This document shows, in pieces, positions 28,225 through 36,276 of a stretch of DNA of 56,899 nt; positions within the stretch are counted from its first letter, which is position 1, and each line of letters opens with the position of its first letter. The notes under the pieces are model-generated. The model was given only the letters and a program-made list of their open reading frames with translations, made no database searches and was not told where the DNA came from. A program made the position numbers and the translations under genes. Origin of the DNA: Pseudomonadota bacterium (GTDB lineage Bacteria > Desulfobacterota > Binatia > Bin18); contig SYOC01000241.1 in assembly GCA_005804965.1 (NCBI GenBank), forward strand, positions 1-56,899, given 5' to 3'.

Positions 28225-28770
28225 ATGAGTGACATGTTGCTCGATCCCACCGATAAAGTGGAACGATCACAGAAAGCATTCGCCCCGCGCCTGGACACCC
28301 TGGCCGGGACGACCATCGGCCTGCTGGATATCAGCAAGGCGAAAGGTGCCTTCTTCCTCGACCGTGTGGAAGAGGTGCTGCGCGAGAAATATGGTGTGAA
28401 AGAAGTGCTGCGGCGGATGAAGCCGACGGTGGCACGGACTGCACCAGCCGCCATCAAAGCCGAGCTGACAGAGAAGTGTGACGCCGTCATCGAAGCCCTC
28501 AGCGATTGAGGGGCCTGCATTTCGTGCAGTTCGCACGATGTAACCTACTTTGAAGAGCAAGGCATTCCTACGGCAAACGTGACCACGACCGAATTTATTG
28601 GCGCTGCCCACGCGCAATGTACCGCACTGGGTATGCCAGCATACGAGCCCATCCTCGTTCAGCATCCGATTCAACCCAAAACCAAAGACGACGTCCGCGC
28701 GTTAGCCGACCAAGTCCTCGATCAGATCGTAGGCAAGCTGCTCAAGCAGAAGGTGCAGCAAGCGGCGTAG
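28225..28770 (+). CDS. UGSC-family selenoprotein, copy 1 (TGA codon 95 read as Sec)
   Basis: MSDMLLDPTDKVERSQKAFAPRLDTLAGTTIGLLDISKAKGAFFLDRVEEVLREKYGVKEVLRRMKPTVARTAPAAIKAELTEKCDAVIEALSD[TGA 28507]GACISCSSHDVTYFEEQGIPTANVTTTEFIGAAHAQCTALGMPAYEPILVQHPIQPKTKDDVRALADQVLDQIVGKLLKQKVQQAA*. Confidence 0.88.
28519..28541 (+). promoter_or_regulatory. putative SECIS hairpin, UGSC copy 1
   Basis: UCGUGC-AGUUC-GCACGA (28522..28538), 6-bp perfect stem, loop with G at second position, loop 22-26 nt from UGA; extends to A-U and U.G after one mismatch. Sequence identical in copy 2. Confidence 0.75.
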
Positions 28771-28811
28771 GCTCAGGCATGGCGTGGGCCCTGACCGCGC
28801 CGGAGTAATGC

Positions 28812-28832
28812 GGTCGCCTCAGCGAGGCGACC
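28812..28832. terminator. perfect 9-bp hairpin after UGSC copy 1 (no T-tract)
   Basis: GGTCGCCTC-AGC-GAGGCGACC. Confidence 0.4.
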
Positions 28833-28881
28833 CTCCCCCACAGATGCACCGGCCTGACTGAACGACTGATACCCGCGCTCA

Positions 28882-28921
28882 TTGACAGCCTCACGCGGGA
28901 ACCTGCTATAACAGGTTCCCG
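28882..28921 (+). promoter_or_regulatory. sigma70-like promoter with inverted repeat over the -10 region and start codon
   Basis: TTGACA (28882) then extended -10-like TGCTATAAC; CGGGAACCTG-CTATAA-CAGGTTCCCG (28896-28921) ends at the GTG start. Confidence 0.5.
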
Positions 28922-31554
28922 TGAACGAACATTTCTCCACCGTACTGCAAGAAGCTCCAGCGGCTCACCAAGACGCCTTGCGGCATGCGCTCGCGCCTGT
29001 CGATACCGCGTCGGTGCAAAGCTGGATTGGGAGTGGGGCCTTACACGAATGGGTGACTCAAGGGACACGTCTTCTGGGGAACTCACCGAAGGTATCAGCC
29101 GCCCAACTCGAGGATTTTTTCACTGGCACACCGCATGCGCTTGGCGTGCGGTCCTCGGTCGAGATTGGCGAATGGCTGCGCATGGGGCTCGATATCGCGC
29201 CTGCTGATGCCGCAGTCTTTGCACGATTGCCCGACTACATCGAGGAACTCAGTGGGGCGGAGCGCCTCAATGTTTATCGCTTAGTGCGCTCCTCTGCGTA
29301 TCGCTCTCCGCAAGCTGCTGCCGAGCTGTATCGTGCTTTGCCGCGTATCTTGCTACTCCTAGCTCCGGTCCTGCGTCCACCGTTGTTCCGCTGTCTGCAA
29401 GCGGCGGCAATTTTCGATCCCGAGCCGCTCCCTACGGTGTTGCCGTTCCTAGCTCCGACGCTGAACTCCTTGCCACCGGAGCGCCAGATTTCGCTACTTG
29501 AACGTATCGCACAAATGGCGCAGCCGTTCCCGGCGGGCGTGGCCCGTTTGTTCCGCTCTCTCAATCGTGCGTATGACTTGGTCGGAGAAGAAGGCGTGCA
29601 ATCGTGGATGACGGCGGGCGAAGCCATCGCGCGCAAAAGCCCACAGGCCGGCGAAGCCTTCTTTGCCCTCGAATCACGTACCAGTCTTTTGCTGCTCTAC
29701 GGTGCATCGCCTGCCGTCGCCCTACAGGATATCCACGGCGTGTTGCTCAAATACTTGCATATGCTGAGCGGCGACGCGCTGGGTATTGGTGAATCACCGT
29801 TCTTGTCTGTTCCGCCACCGCTGGCCGAAGACCCAGAAGATGCGTTGCCACTGCCGGTGCAGATTGAGGTGTTTCCCACCTACGAAGAAAATTTGCGGCT
29901 CTATCGCGTACTAGCCGCGCACCAAGCCGGACGCTGGTCCTTTGGCACCTATGCCTGCTCGGTGCCGAGATTTTGGTCATCATTGCCGGAGTCGGTGCAT
30001 AAGCTCGCGGAAAAGAATGGTGCGCCCCCCAATGACTTGGCGAGCTATTTCCAACTGTTTCCCCAGCCGGAACAACTCGAAGCGCTTTTTCTCTTGATCG
30101 AAGGCCGCCGCGTCACTGGGCGATTGGCCCAAGCGTATCACGGGCTGCGCGATGACCTCGCCTGGGCCGCTTCGTTGACTGAGCTGTTGCCACCGGTGTT
30201 AGCCACTACCCTGCCACGGATTCCGCAGGCGCTGTGGCGAGAGCTGGGCACTGAAGCCACGGTCTACGATGCCTTGGTCCTAGCGACCGAATTACACACG
30301 TGGCTGGTCGCACCCGAGTTGGCGCGTGCCGCACGTTCCACTGCGCTAGAAGACTGGGAAAGGCCGGATGAGTTCGCACCAGAGCCAGCGAATGCCCAGC
30401 GCGAGCGCGGAAGCTACAGCGAACATGCGAACTCGCAAATTTCCGCTGAGCAACAAGAGATCTTGCAAAAGATCGCCAAAGCCCTGCGTGCTCATGGGAA
30501 GAAGAAAAAAGACCCCCTGCGGCAAGAACCCGAGAACGGCCTGCTCACGTTTAATATCGAGGCTGAAGACGAGGACGACACACTCAAAACGAAACGTAAG
30601 GCTGGCGAGCGTCGCCTGCAGACCGCGACCGGTATCCAATATGTGTACGACGAGTGGGACTTTCTCATTGAAGATTATCGACCACAGTGGAGCCAAGTAC
30701 GCGAAGTGCCGATCATAGGCGACAATGGCGCCTTCTTCTCTCGCACGCTCGCGAGTTACAGTGAGCTGACTGAAGATATTAAGCGCGAGTTTCAACGGCT
30801 GCGCCCGCGTCTCTACCGTCAGGTCAAAGGGCTGGAAGACGGCGAGACCATTGATCTTGACGCTGCCGTGGCGGCGCGGGTGGACCTGCGCAGCGGGGTG
30901 CCACCCTCACCGAAGCTGTACATTGCTCGCCAGCCGTTAGAGCGTGACATCGCCGCGTTATTCCTGATCGACTTGAGCGCTTCGACCGAAGCCGCGTTAC
31001 CCGGGCGCGAGGGCACGCGCGTCATCGATGTGATGAAAGAATCTCTTGTTCTGCTTTCGACCGCGTTGGATATGATTGGCGATAGTTATGCCATTTACGG
31101 ATTTTCCAGCGGCGGGCGACGCAACGTGGAACTCTTCCCGGTGAAGACGTTTACTGAAAGGCTCTCGACTGAGGCGAGAGGCCGTATCGGTGGACTCACG
31201 CCGCAACGTAGCACGCGCATGGGCGCGGCCGTGCGCCACGGCATTCGCAAGCTGCGTGATCTCTCACATCGCGCCAAGCTCTTGGTCTTGTTGAGCGATG
31301 GCCACCCGGAGGATGCCGATTACGGACCGAGCGCCCATGCGCCGATGTACGGCGTACGCGACACCATGATGGCACTGCGCGAAGCTGAGCGACGCGGCAT
31401 TATGTCGTTCTGCCTCACGATCGACAAAGCGGGACGCGATTACTTGCGCGAGATGTTCGCACCGTCACGTTACATGATTATCGACGACCCGGCGGCCTTG
31501 CCGTCGGAGTTGCCCAAAATTTACCAGCGACATATTCGTTTACAACGAGAATAA
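28921..31554 (+). CDS. NorD/CbbO-like VWA-domain protein
   Basis: C-terminal VWA domain with MIDAS DLSAS: ERDIAALFLIDLSASTEAALPGREGTRVIDVMKESLVLLSTALDMIGDSYAIYGFSSGGRRNVELFPVKTF. 877 aa, GTG start. Confidence 0.85.
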   Translation: MNEHFSTVLQEAPAAHQDALRHALAPVDTASVQSWIGSGALHEWVTQGTRLLGNSPKVSAAQLEDFFTGTPHALGVRSSVEIGEWLRMGLDIAPADAAVFARLPDYIEELSGAERLNVYRLVRSSAYRSPQAAAELYRALPRILLLLAPVLRPPLFRCLQAAAIFDPEPLPTVLPFLAPTLNSLPPERQISLLERIAQMAQPFPAGVARLFRSLNRAYDLVGEEGVQSWMTAGEAIARKSPQAGEAFFALESRTSLLLLYGASPAVALQDIHGVLLKYLHMLSGDALGIGESPFLSVPPPLAEDPEDALPLPVQIEVFPTYEENLRLYRVLAAHQAGRWSFGTYACSVPRFWSSLPESVHKLAEKNGAPPNDLASYFQLFPQPEQLEALFLLIEGRRVTGRLAQAYHGLRDDLAWAASLTELLPPVLATTLPRIPQALWRELGTEATVYDALVLATELHTWLVAPELARAARSTALEDWERPDEFAPEPANAQRERGSYSEHANSQISAEQQEILQKIAKALRAHGKKKKDPLRQEPENGLLTFNIEAEDEDDTLKTKRKAGERRLQTATGIQYVYDEWDFLIEDYRPQWSQVREVPIIGDNGAFFSRTLASYSELTEDIKREFQRLRPRLYRQVKGLEDGETIDLDAAVAARVDLRSGVPPSPKLYIARQPLERDIAALFLIDLSASTEAALPGREGTRVIDVMKESLVLLSTALDMIGDSYAIYGFSSGGRRNVELFPVKTFTERLSTEARGRIGGLTPQRSTRMGAAVRHGIRKLRDLSHRAKLLVLLSDGHPEDADYGPSAHAPMYGVRDTMMALREAERRGIMSFCLTIDKAGRDYLREMFAPSRYMIIDDPAALPSELPKIYQRHIRLQRE

Positions 31555-31582
31555 CTCTTTCCAACCAAGGGAGGCATAGCGT

Positions 31583-32125
31583 ATGTTTCAGACCGACAGT
31601 TTTGTGAAAGCCTGTCAGGGGCAGCCCGCCAGCGTAGTGAAAGAACTGCTCGAAGAAGCGCTGCGCGACCCGGAGAGCATCACTCAAGCGCTCGCGGCGT
31701 TTGGCAACGGCAAGAACGTCGGCGACAATGCCATGGGAGATCTGCTCATTCATCGTTCGCCGGAGTTGACCATTCTGAAAGCCGCTGTACCTGCGGGTTT
31801 CAAAAGCCCGCCACACAATCACCTGATGTGGGCGGTGATCGGTGTTTACGACGGGCAGGAGAATAATTATTTCTACCGCCGCAGCGGTGAGACGCTCGAA
31901 GCTGCTGGTGGGCGCGACTTGAAGGCCCCGGACGTGCTGGTGCTCGGCCAGGAAGTTATTCATGCGATCGCTAATCCTTTAGAGCGTACATCGTTTGCGA
32001 TTCATGTGTACGGTGGCGACCTGCCCGGTGCGCCGCGCCGCATGTGGAATCCTCGCACCCTCAAAGAAGAAGCCTTCGACATGCAGACGATGCGCAGCTA
32101 CGCCAAAGATCTGATGGCCAAGTAG
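31583..32125 (+). CDS. cupin-like (cysteine dioxygenase-type) protein
   Basis: LTILKAAVPAGFKSPPHNHLMWAVIGVYDGQENNYFYRR...LGQEVIHAIANP...FAIHVYGGDLPG; AGGGAGG RBS. Confidence 0.75.
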   Translation: MFQTDSFVKACQGQPASVVKELLEEALRDPESITQALAAFGNGKNVGDNAMGDLLIHRSPELTILKAAVPAGFKSPPHNHLMWAVIGVYDGQENNYFYRRSGETLEAAGGRDLKAPDVLVLGQEVIHAIANPLERTSFAIHVYGGDLPGAPRRMWNPRTLKEEAFDMQTMRSYAKDLMAK

Positions 32126-32131
32126 CCCGAC

Positions 32132-32153
32132 GGGGCGCAGCATGTTGCGCCCC
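32132..32153. terminator. hairpin between convergent genes
   Basis: GGGGCGCA-GCATGT-TGCGCCCC. Confidence 0.5.
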
Positions 32154-32167
32154 TACTTGAGGGCTTG

Positions 32168-33358
32168 CTAGTTCTGCGCCGGGCCAGCAATCGAGACCCG
32201 ATAGCCGGTGTCTTTTTCGTAGCGCTCGATTTCTTTGAGCACAGCACCCATCGCACCGCCAACCAGTTGGTCGTGATCTCGACGGCACCATTCGCGCGAG
32301 CGAATCGCTAGGTCGGACGAGCCTTGAAAACACGGAAACACCTCTTTCGCCAGCAGCTCGTACGACGCGAGAGAAGCACGGCGCTCGACCCAATCGTTGG
32401 CCATAATCAGGAAGCAGCCGAAGCCACCCGACTGTTTCTTCAAGCGTTCAATCTGCGCAATAGCGTCGTCTGGGGTGCCGATGACAGCGGCACCGGAATC
32501 GACCAAAGCTTGCGGCCATTTGCGCGGGTCCGGTTCTTCTGGTGCTAAGGGCAGTGCCACGACATTGCGGAAATAGTCGATCCACTCGTGAATGCCGTAC
32601 TCTACTTCCTCGAAGGCTTGCTTGCGCGTGGGGGCGATGTGCATCGGCCCCACTAGCCGCCAGGTCGAGCGGTCCACCTGATGACCGAACTTCTGCGCTT
32701 GATCGTTCCAGATTTTCCAGTGATCGCCCAATACTGCGAACCCACCCATACTCGTAGCTCCTAGGGAGAGCACTCCAGCTCCATAGCGTCCGGCGGTGCG
32801 TGGTCCGGCAGGCGAGACGGTCGCCGCGACAGCAATCTCAAAGTGGGGATAGGTGTACGGGCGTAACTGTAAGCGAGCATCGCGCAGCGTAAACCAGTCG
32901 GTCTGTATCGAGACCGGCTCATCCGACGTGAGCAGCGCCATAATCGCACCGAGCGATTCTTCCATGCGTGTTCGTTGGGTGGCAGGATCGATACCCATCA
33001 TGTGGGCGTCGGACGGCAAAGCTCCTGGCCCCACGCCGAACATGACTCGTCCGCGGGTAAGGTGATCGAGGAGCACTATGCGGTCCACAAGCATGAGCGG
33101 GTGGTGATAGGGCAACGAGCTGACGCCAGTGCCGAGGCGGATATGGCGCGTGCGTTGCGCGGCGGCAGCGATCATCACTTCAGGGGAAGCGATAATCTCC
33201 AGCCCGGCGGAATGGTGCTCGCCGATCCAGGCTTCGTCGTAGCCGAGTTCATCGAGGCGTGTAATCAGTTCGAGATCACGCTCTAAAGCCAGGGTAGGGT
33301 TCTGCCCCGATGGGTGAAAAGGGGCCATAAAAATGCCAAAGCGTAACGGACGTTCCAT
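32168..33358 (-). CDS. LLM-class flavin-dependent oxidoreductase
   Basis: LRFGIFMAPFHPSGQNPTLALERDLELITRLDELGYDEAWIGEHHSAGLEIIASPEVMIAAAAQRTRHIRLGTGVSSLPYHHPLMLVDRI. Confidence 0.93.
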   Translation of the reverse strand: MERPLRFGIFMAPFHPSGQNPTLALERDLELITRLDELGYDEAWIGEHHSAGLEIIASPEVMIAAAAQRTRHIRLGTGVSSLPYHHPLMLVDRIVLLDHLTRGRVMFGVGPGALPSDAHMMGIDPATQRTRMEESLGAIMALLTSDEPVSIQTDWFTLRDARLQLRPYTYPHFEIAVAATVSPAGPRTAGRYGAGVLSLGATSMGGFAVLGDHWKIWNDQAQKFGHQVDRSTWRLVGPMHIAPTRKQAFEEVEYGIHEWIDYFRNVVALPLAPEEPDPRKWPQALVDSGAAVIGTPDDAIAQIERLKKQSGGFGCFLIMANDWVERRASLASYELLAKEVFPCFQGSSDLAIRSREWCRRDHDQLVGGAMGAVLKEIERYEKDTGYRVSIAGPAQN

Positions 33359-33543
33359 TGCATTCCTCCATAGTCGGGGATGCGCATCTTGTCGCGCATC
33401 CGCGCGGCAATCATACCGACCCCGGTCATGCCGTCAACCAAGAAGACGCAAAGGAAGCATAGAGACGGCAAGGCGTGCAAATGCAACTTGCAATCCTTTC
33501 CCGAACGTCCTATGAGAAGAAAACCGCTGAGGAGGAAAACACT

Positions 33544-34629
33544 GTGGCCACTGCTAACGCTGTTGCATCGACACTGCTGCCAGAGGATCTGATCGAACAA
33601 CTGTACGAACAAGGAGTCACCGATGGATTGCCCGTGGTGCCTCCGACCCGCGACCGCGTCGAGCGCATGCTGGCCGGTGCCCCAGACCGTACGCGAGATG
33701 AGCTGCTGGGCATGATTGGCCCGTGCTATGGCGAGGCCACGGTCGAGAAGGTCGCGATTAACGCGGTCATGGCTGGGTGTCGGCCTGAATACTTGCCGGT
33801 TGTCTTGGCCGGAGTCGAAGGACTCTGCGACGAACGGCTGTGTGCGCACGGACTCAATGTCACGCTGTTCTCTGCCGCGCCGTGGGCCATTATCAACGGC
33901 CCCGTGCGGCTACAAATTGGATTGAATAGTGGACATAACGCCCTGGGCCACGGGTTTCGTGCCAATGCAACCATCGGTCGCGCCTTGCGTCTGGCGATTA
34001 TGAATATTGGTGGTGCACGACCCCATGAACTGACAAAGGCGACGATGGGTCAGCCTGGTCAATACAGTGCAGTCATTGCCGAAAACGAAGAAGAGTCGCC
34101 GTGGGAGCCGTTCCATGTCGAGCGCGGGTTCAGAGAAGACGACTCGGCAATTACGTTGTTCGCGGGTGGATCACCGCAGCAGATCAGCGATTTTCAGAGC
34201 CGCAGCGCTGAACAACTTGCATCGTCGATCGGTTTCACCATGGGCGGGGGACTGTGGAACTTTAAGAACTTTCCCCTGTTCGGTGACACCGTGCTGGTGT
34301 TGAGTCCAGAGCATGCCCAGACCATTGCCGCCGACGGCTGGTCGCGCAAAGATGTGCGCCAATTTCTCTACGATACCGTCAAAAAGTCGCTCGACGAACT
34401 CAAGCCCGGCAAAGATAGCGGCGAAGGCTTCGGTAGTGCGTTGTTACGTGGGGCAGAAACCAGCGGCTTCCTTGTCGATGGCTACGTGCGCAAGTTCCGC
34501 TCGCCGGAGTCAATCCTCGTCGTCGTCGCCGGCGGTACAGCGGGGCGCTTCTCAGTGGCGATTCCTGGCTGGGTGGCGGATGACTTAGGCAGTACCCCAG
34601 TCACAAAACAGATTCACGTCAGCGAATAG
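33544..34629 (+). CDS. conserved protein of unknown function, partner of UGSC selenoprotein (copy 2)
   Basis: LYEQGVTDGLPVVPPTRDRVERMLAGAPDRTRDELLGMIGPCYGEATVEKVAINAVMAGC...NALGHGFRANATIGRALRLAIMNIGGARPHELTKATMGQPGQY; clear paralog of 27106..28194. GTG 33544 follows GAGGAGGAAAACACT. Confidence 0.85.
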   Translation: MATANAVASTLLPEDLIEQLYEQGVTDGLPVVPPTRDRVERMLAGAPDRTRDELLGMIGPCYGEATVEKVAINAVMAGCRPEYLPVVLAGVEGLCDERLCAHGLNVTLFSAAPWAIINGPVRLQIGLNSGHNALGHGFRANATIGRALRLAIMNIGGARPHELTKATMGQPGQYSAVIAENEEESPWEPFHVERGFREDDSAITLFAGGSPQQISDFQSRSAEQLASSIGFTMGGGLWNFKNFPLFGDTVLVLSPEHAQTIAADGWSRKDVRQFLYDTVKKSLDELKPGKDSGEGFGSALLRGAETSGFLVDGYVRKFRSPESILVVVAGGTAGRFSVAIPGWVADDLGSTPVTKQIHVSE

Positions 34630-34664
34630 CTTCCTAGAACAAAACATCAGAAGGAGGAACGAGT

Positions 34665-35213
34665 ATGGCAGAAGAATTGATGAACCCCATCGGCTACGGT
34701 GGCAAAGCACAGAAGCCGTTGGCCCAACGCCTGACCAGCGTACGCGGGAAAACTATTGCCTTGCTGGATATCGGGTTTCCCAACAGCGGGGTGTTTCTCG
34801 ACCGTATGGAAAGCTTGCTAAAAGATCGCTACGGCGTAGCCGAAGTGGTGCGCCATGCCAAGCCGTCGCCCACGCGGATGGCGAAGCCAGAGGTACGCAA
34901 AGACATTCTCTCGCGCTGTCACGGCGTGATCGAAGCGGTGAGTTCGTGAGGATCCTGCATTTCGTGCAGTTCGCACGATGTCGCCTACTTTGAAGAGAAC
35001 GGGATTCCCACCGCCAACATTTCTACGACGGAATTCGTTGCCGCCGCCCGCGTGCAATGCAAAAACCTCGGCATTCCCCAGTACGAGGTCGTGACGGTAC
35101 CACATCCGATTGTTCCCCTGACCAAAGATGAAGTGTGGTCGCGAGCAGATGCGATCATCGACTCGGTCATCGGTAAACTGGTGGCAGAGGAGATGCGGGC
35201 TACGGCGCTGTAG
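34665..35213 (+). CDS. UGSC-family selenoprotein, copy 2 (TGA codon 95 read as Sec)
   Basis: MAEELMNPIGYGGKAQKPLAQRLTSVRGKTIALLDIGFPNSGVFLDRMESLLKDRYGVAEVVRHAKPSPTRMAKPEVRKDILSRCHGVIEAVSS[TGA 34947]GSCISCSSHDVAYFEENGIPTANISTTEFVAAARVQCKNLGIPQYEVVTVPHPIVPLTKDEVWSRADAIIDSVIGKLVAEEMRATAL*; exact U-G-S-C motif. Confidence 0.9.
34959..34981 (+). promoter_or_regulatory. putative SECIS hairpin, UGSC copy 2
   Basis: UCGUGC-AGUUC-GCACGA (34962..34978), identical sequence and spacing to copy 1. Confidence 0.75.
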
Positions 35214-35445
35214 CGCCCACCCGGTAGAGCGGAGCCCTTCTCGGCACGGAAGGAGACGCTTCTCGTCGCCGGGAAAGGCTTCGTGTAGGGAGTCAATATG
35301 CCGAGTGCCCGAGAGAATAAAAAACATGCGAGCAAGGCTCGCAACGTACACCGATGCAGTCTCCCCGCCCCGACGAGCGGCAAGCACACATCGGGGCCGT
35401 CGGAAATGATGGCGAAGTGAAGGGTTGTCGGCCGGCTGGGGAAGG

Positions 35446-35934
35446 TTACGCTGCTTCGGCTTGCCATTCCTCGTGTTCCACGGTCAGACCGAGATGGAAA
35501 ACTCGCGGCAGTTCCTGCGTCGAAATCGCTCGCAACGTTGCGAGCGAATAGTCTCTCACCGGCCCCTTGGTGGCGATCATGAGGCGTAAGAGACGATCGG
35601 CTTGCGCTCCCATGTGGGCCTGGGCTTTTTCCCAGCGCATGACGGTTTCTCGCGTCGTTCCCATATGGGCAGCAAAATCTGCCTCTGACCAGTCGAGATA
35701 TTTGCGTAAATAGCGAATCTCTTCGGCATTCAGTCGAGATGGCTTTGCGATAAGCGCCTGAGCGATAGTTTGATGGAGCGCCTCAATACGGGGAATGGTA
35801 ATCTCTTCCTCTCCACATTGAGAACAGCGACTGACCTCAATGTTCCGTAAGGTCACATGGGACAAACCACAAGCGGTATAGGGAACATCCTTCTTCTGGG
35901 TTTTCATCTTTGCGCCACAGGTCAGGCAATTCAT
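35446..35934 (-). CDS. MqsA-like antitoxin (zinc ribbon plus XRE HTH)
   Basis: MNCLTCGAKMKTQKKDVPYTACGLSHVTLRNIEVSRCSQCGEEEITIP...EEIRYLRKYLDWSEADFAAHMGTTRETVMRWEKAQ. Confidence 0.85.
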   Translation of the reverse strand: MNCLTCGAKMKTQKKDVPYTACGLSHVTLRNIEVSRCSQCGEEEITIPRIEALHQTIAQALIAKPSRLNAEEIRYLRKYLDWSEADFAAHMGTTRETVMRWEKAQAHMGAQADRLLRLMIATKGPVRDYSLATLRAISTQELPRVFHLGLTVEHEEWQAEAA

Positions 35935-36215
35935 CAGCGTATCCTCCATGCGGTGACCACAACAAGGTGTGTGTCGGAACGGAAGGCGATTACGACGTAG
36001 ATCGAGGCAGCTCGGACTCGATACCGCCAAGTACCCGCTCGTAATTCAGGCGGTTCCACTACGCCACCGCGTAAGACATTCGTGCAATCAATAGTTGTCA
36101 AATGATCCTTCGCCATTTCCTGCAAGGCGTGAGTAGAGAACCCCACCTTTCCAACCGGCAAGATCCTGTGAATGAGTTGTCGGGCATAGTGCAGAGCAAA
36201 AGGTTCGCCTGTCAT
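35934..36215 (-). CDS. DUF4258 / MqsR-like putative toxin
   Basis: MTGEPFALHYARQLIHRILPVGKVGFSTHALQEMAKDHLTTIDCTNVLRGGVVEPPELRAGTWRYRVRAASIYVVIAFRSDTHLVVVTAWRIR; ATGA overlap with the antitoxin. Confidence 0.8.
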   Translation of the reverse strand: MTGEPFALHYARQLIHRILPVGKVGFSTHALQEMAKDHLTTIDCTNVLRGGVVEPPELRAGTWRYRVRAASIYVVIAFRSDTHLVVVTAWRIR

Positions 36216-36276
36216 AAATGGTAGGCTGGCAAGTTTTGTCTTAGTGACGATACGAAGAAAATCCAGAGCCGGTACT

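Noticed and set aside
28510-28770. Treating the downstream UGSC half (28579..28770) as a separate gene
   Set aside because: Same frame as the upstream half, no RBS or start at the homology boundary, and the same arrangement is found in the paralogue at 34947; UGA recoding is the simpler explanation.
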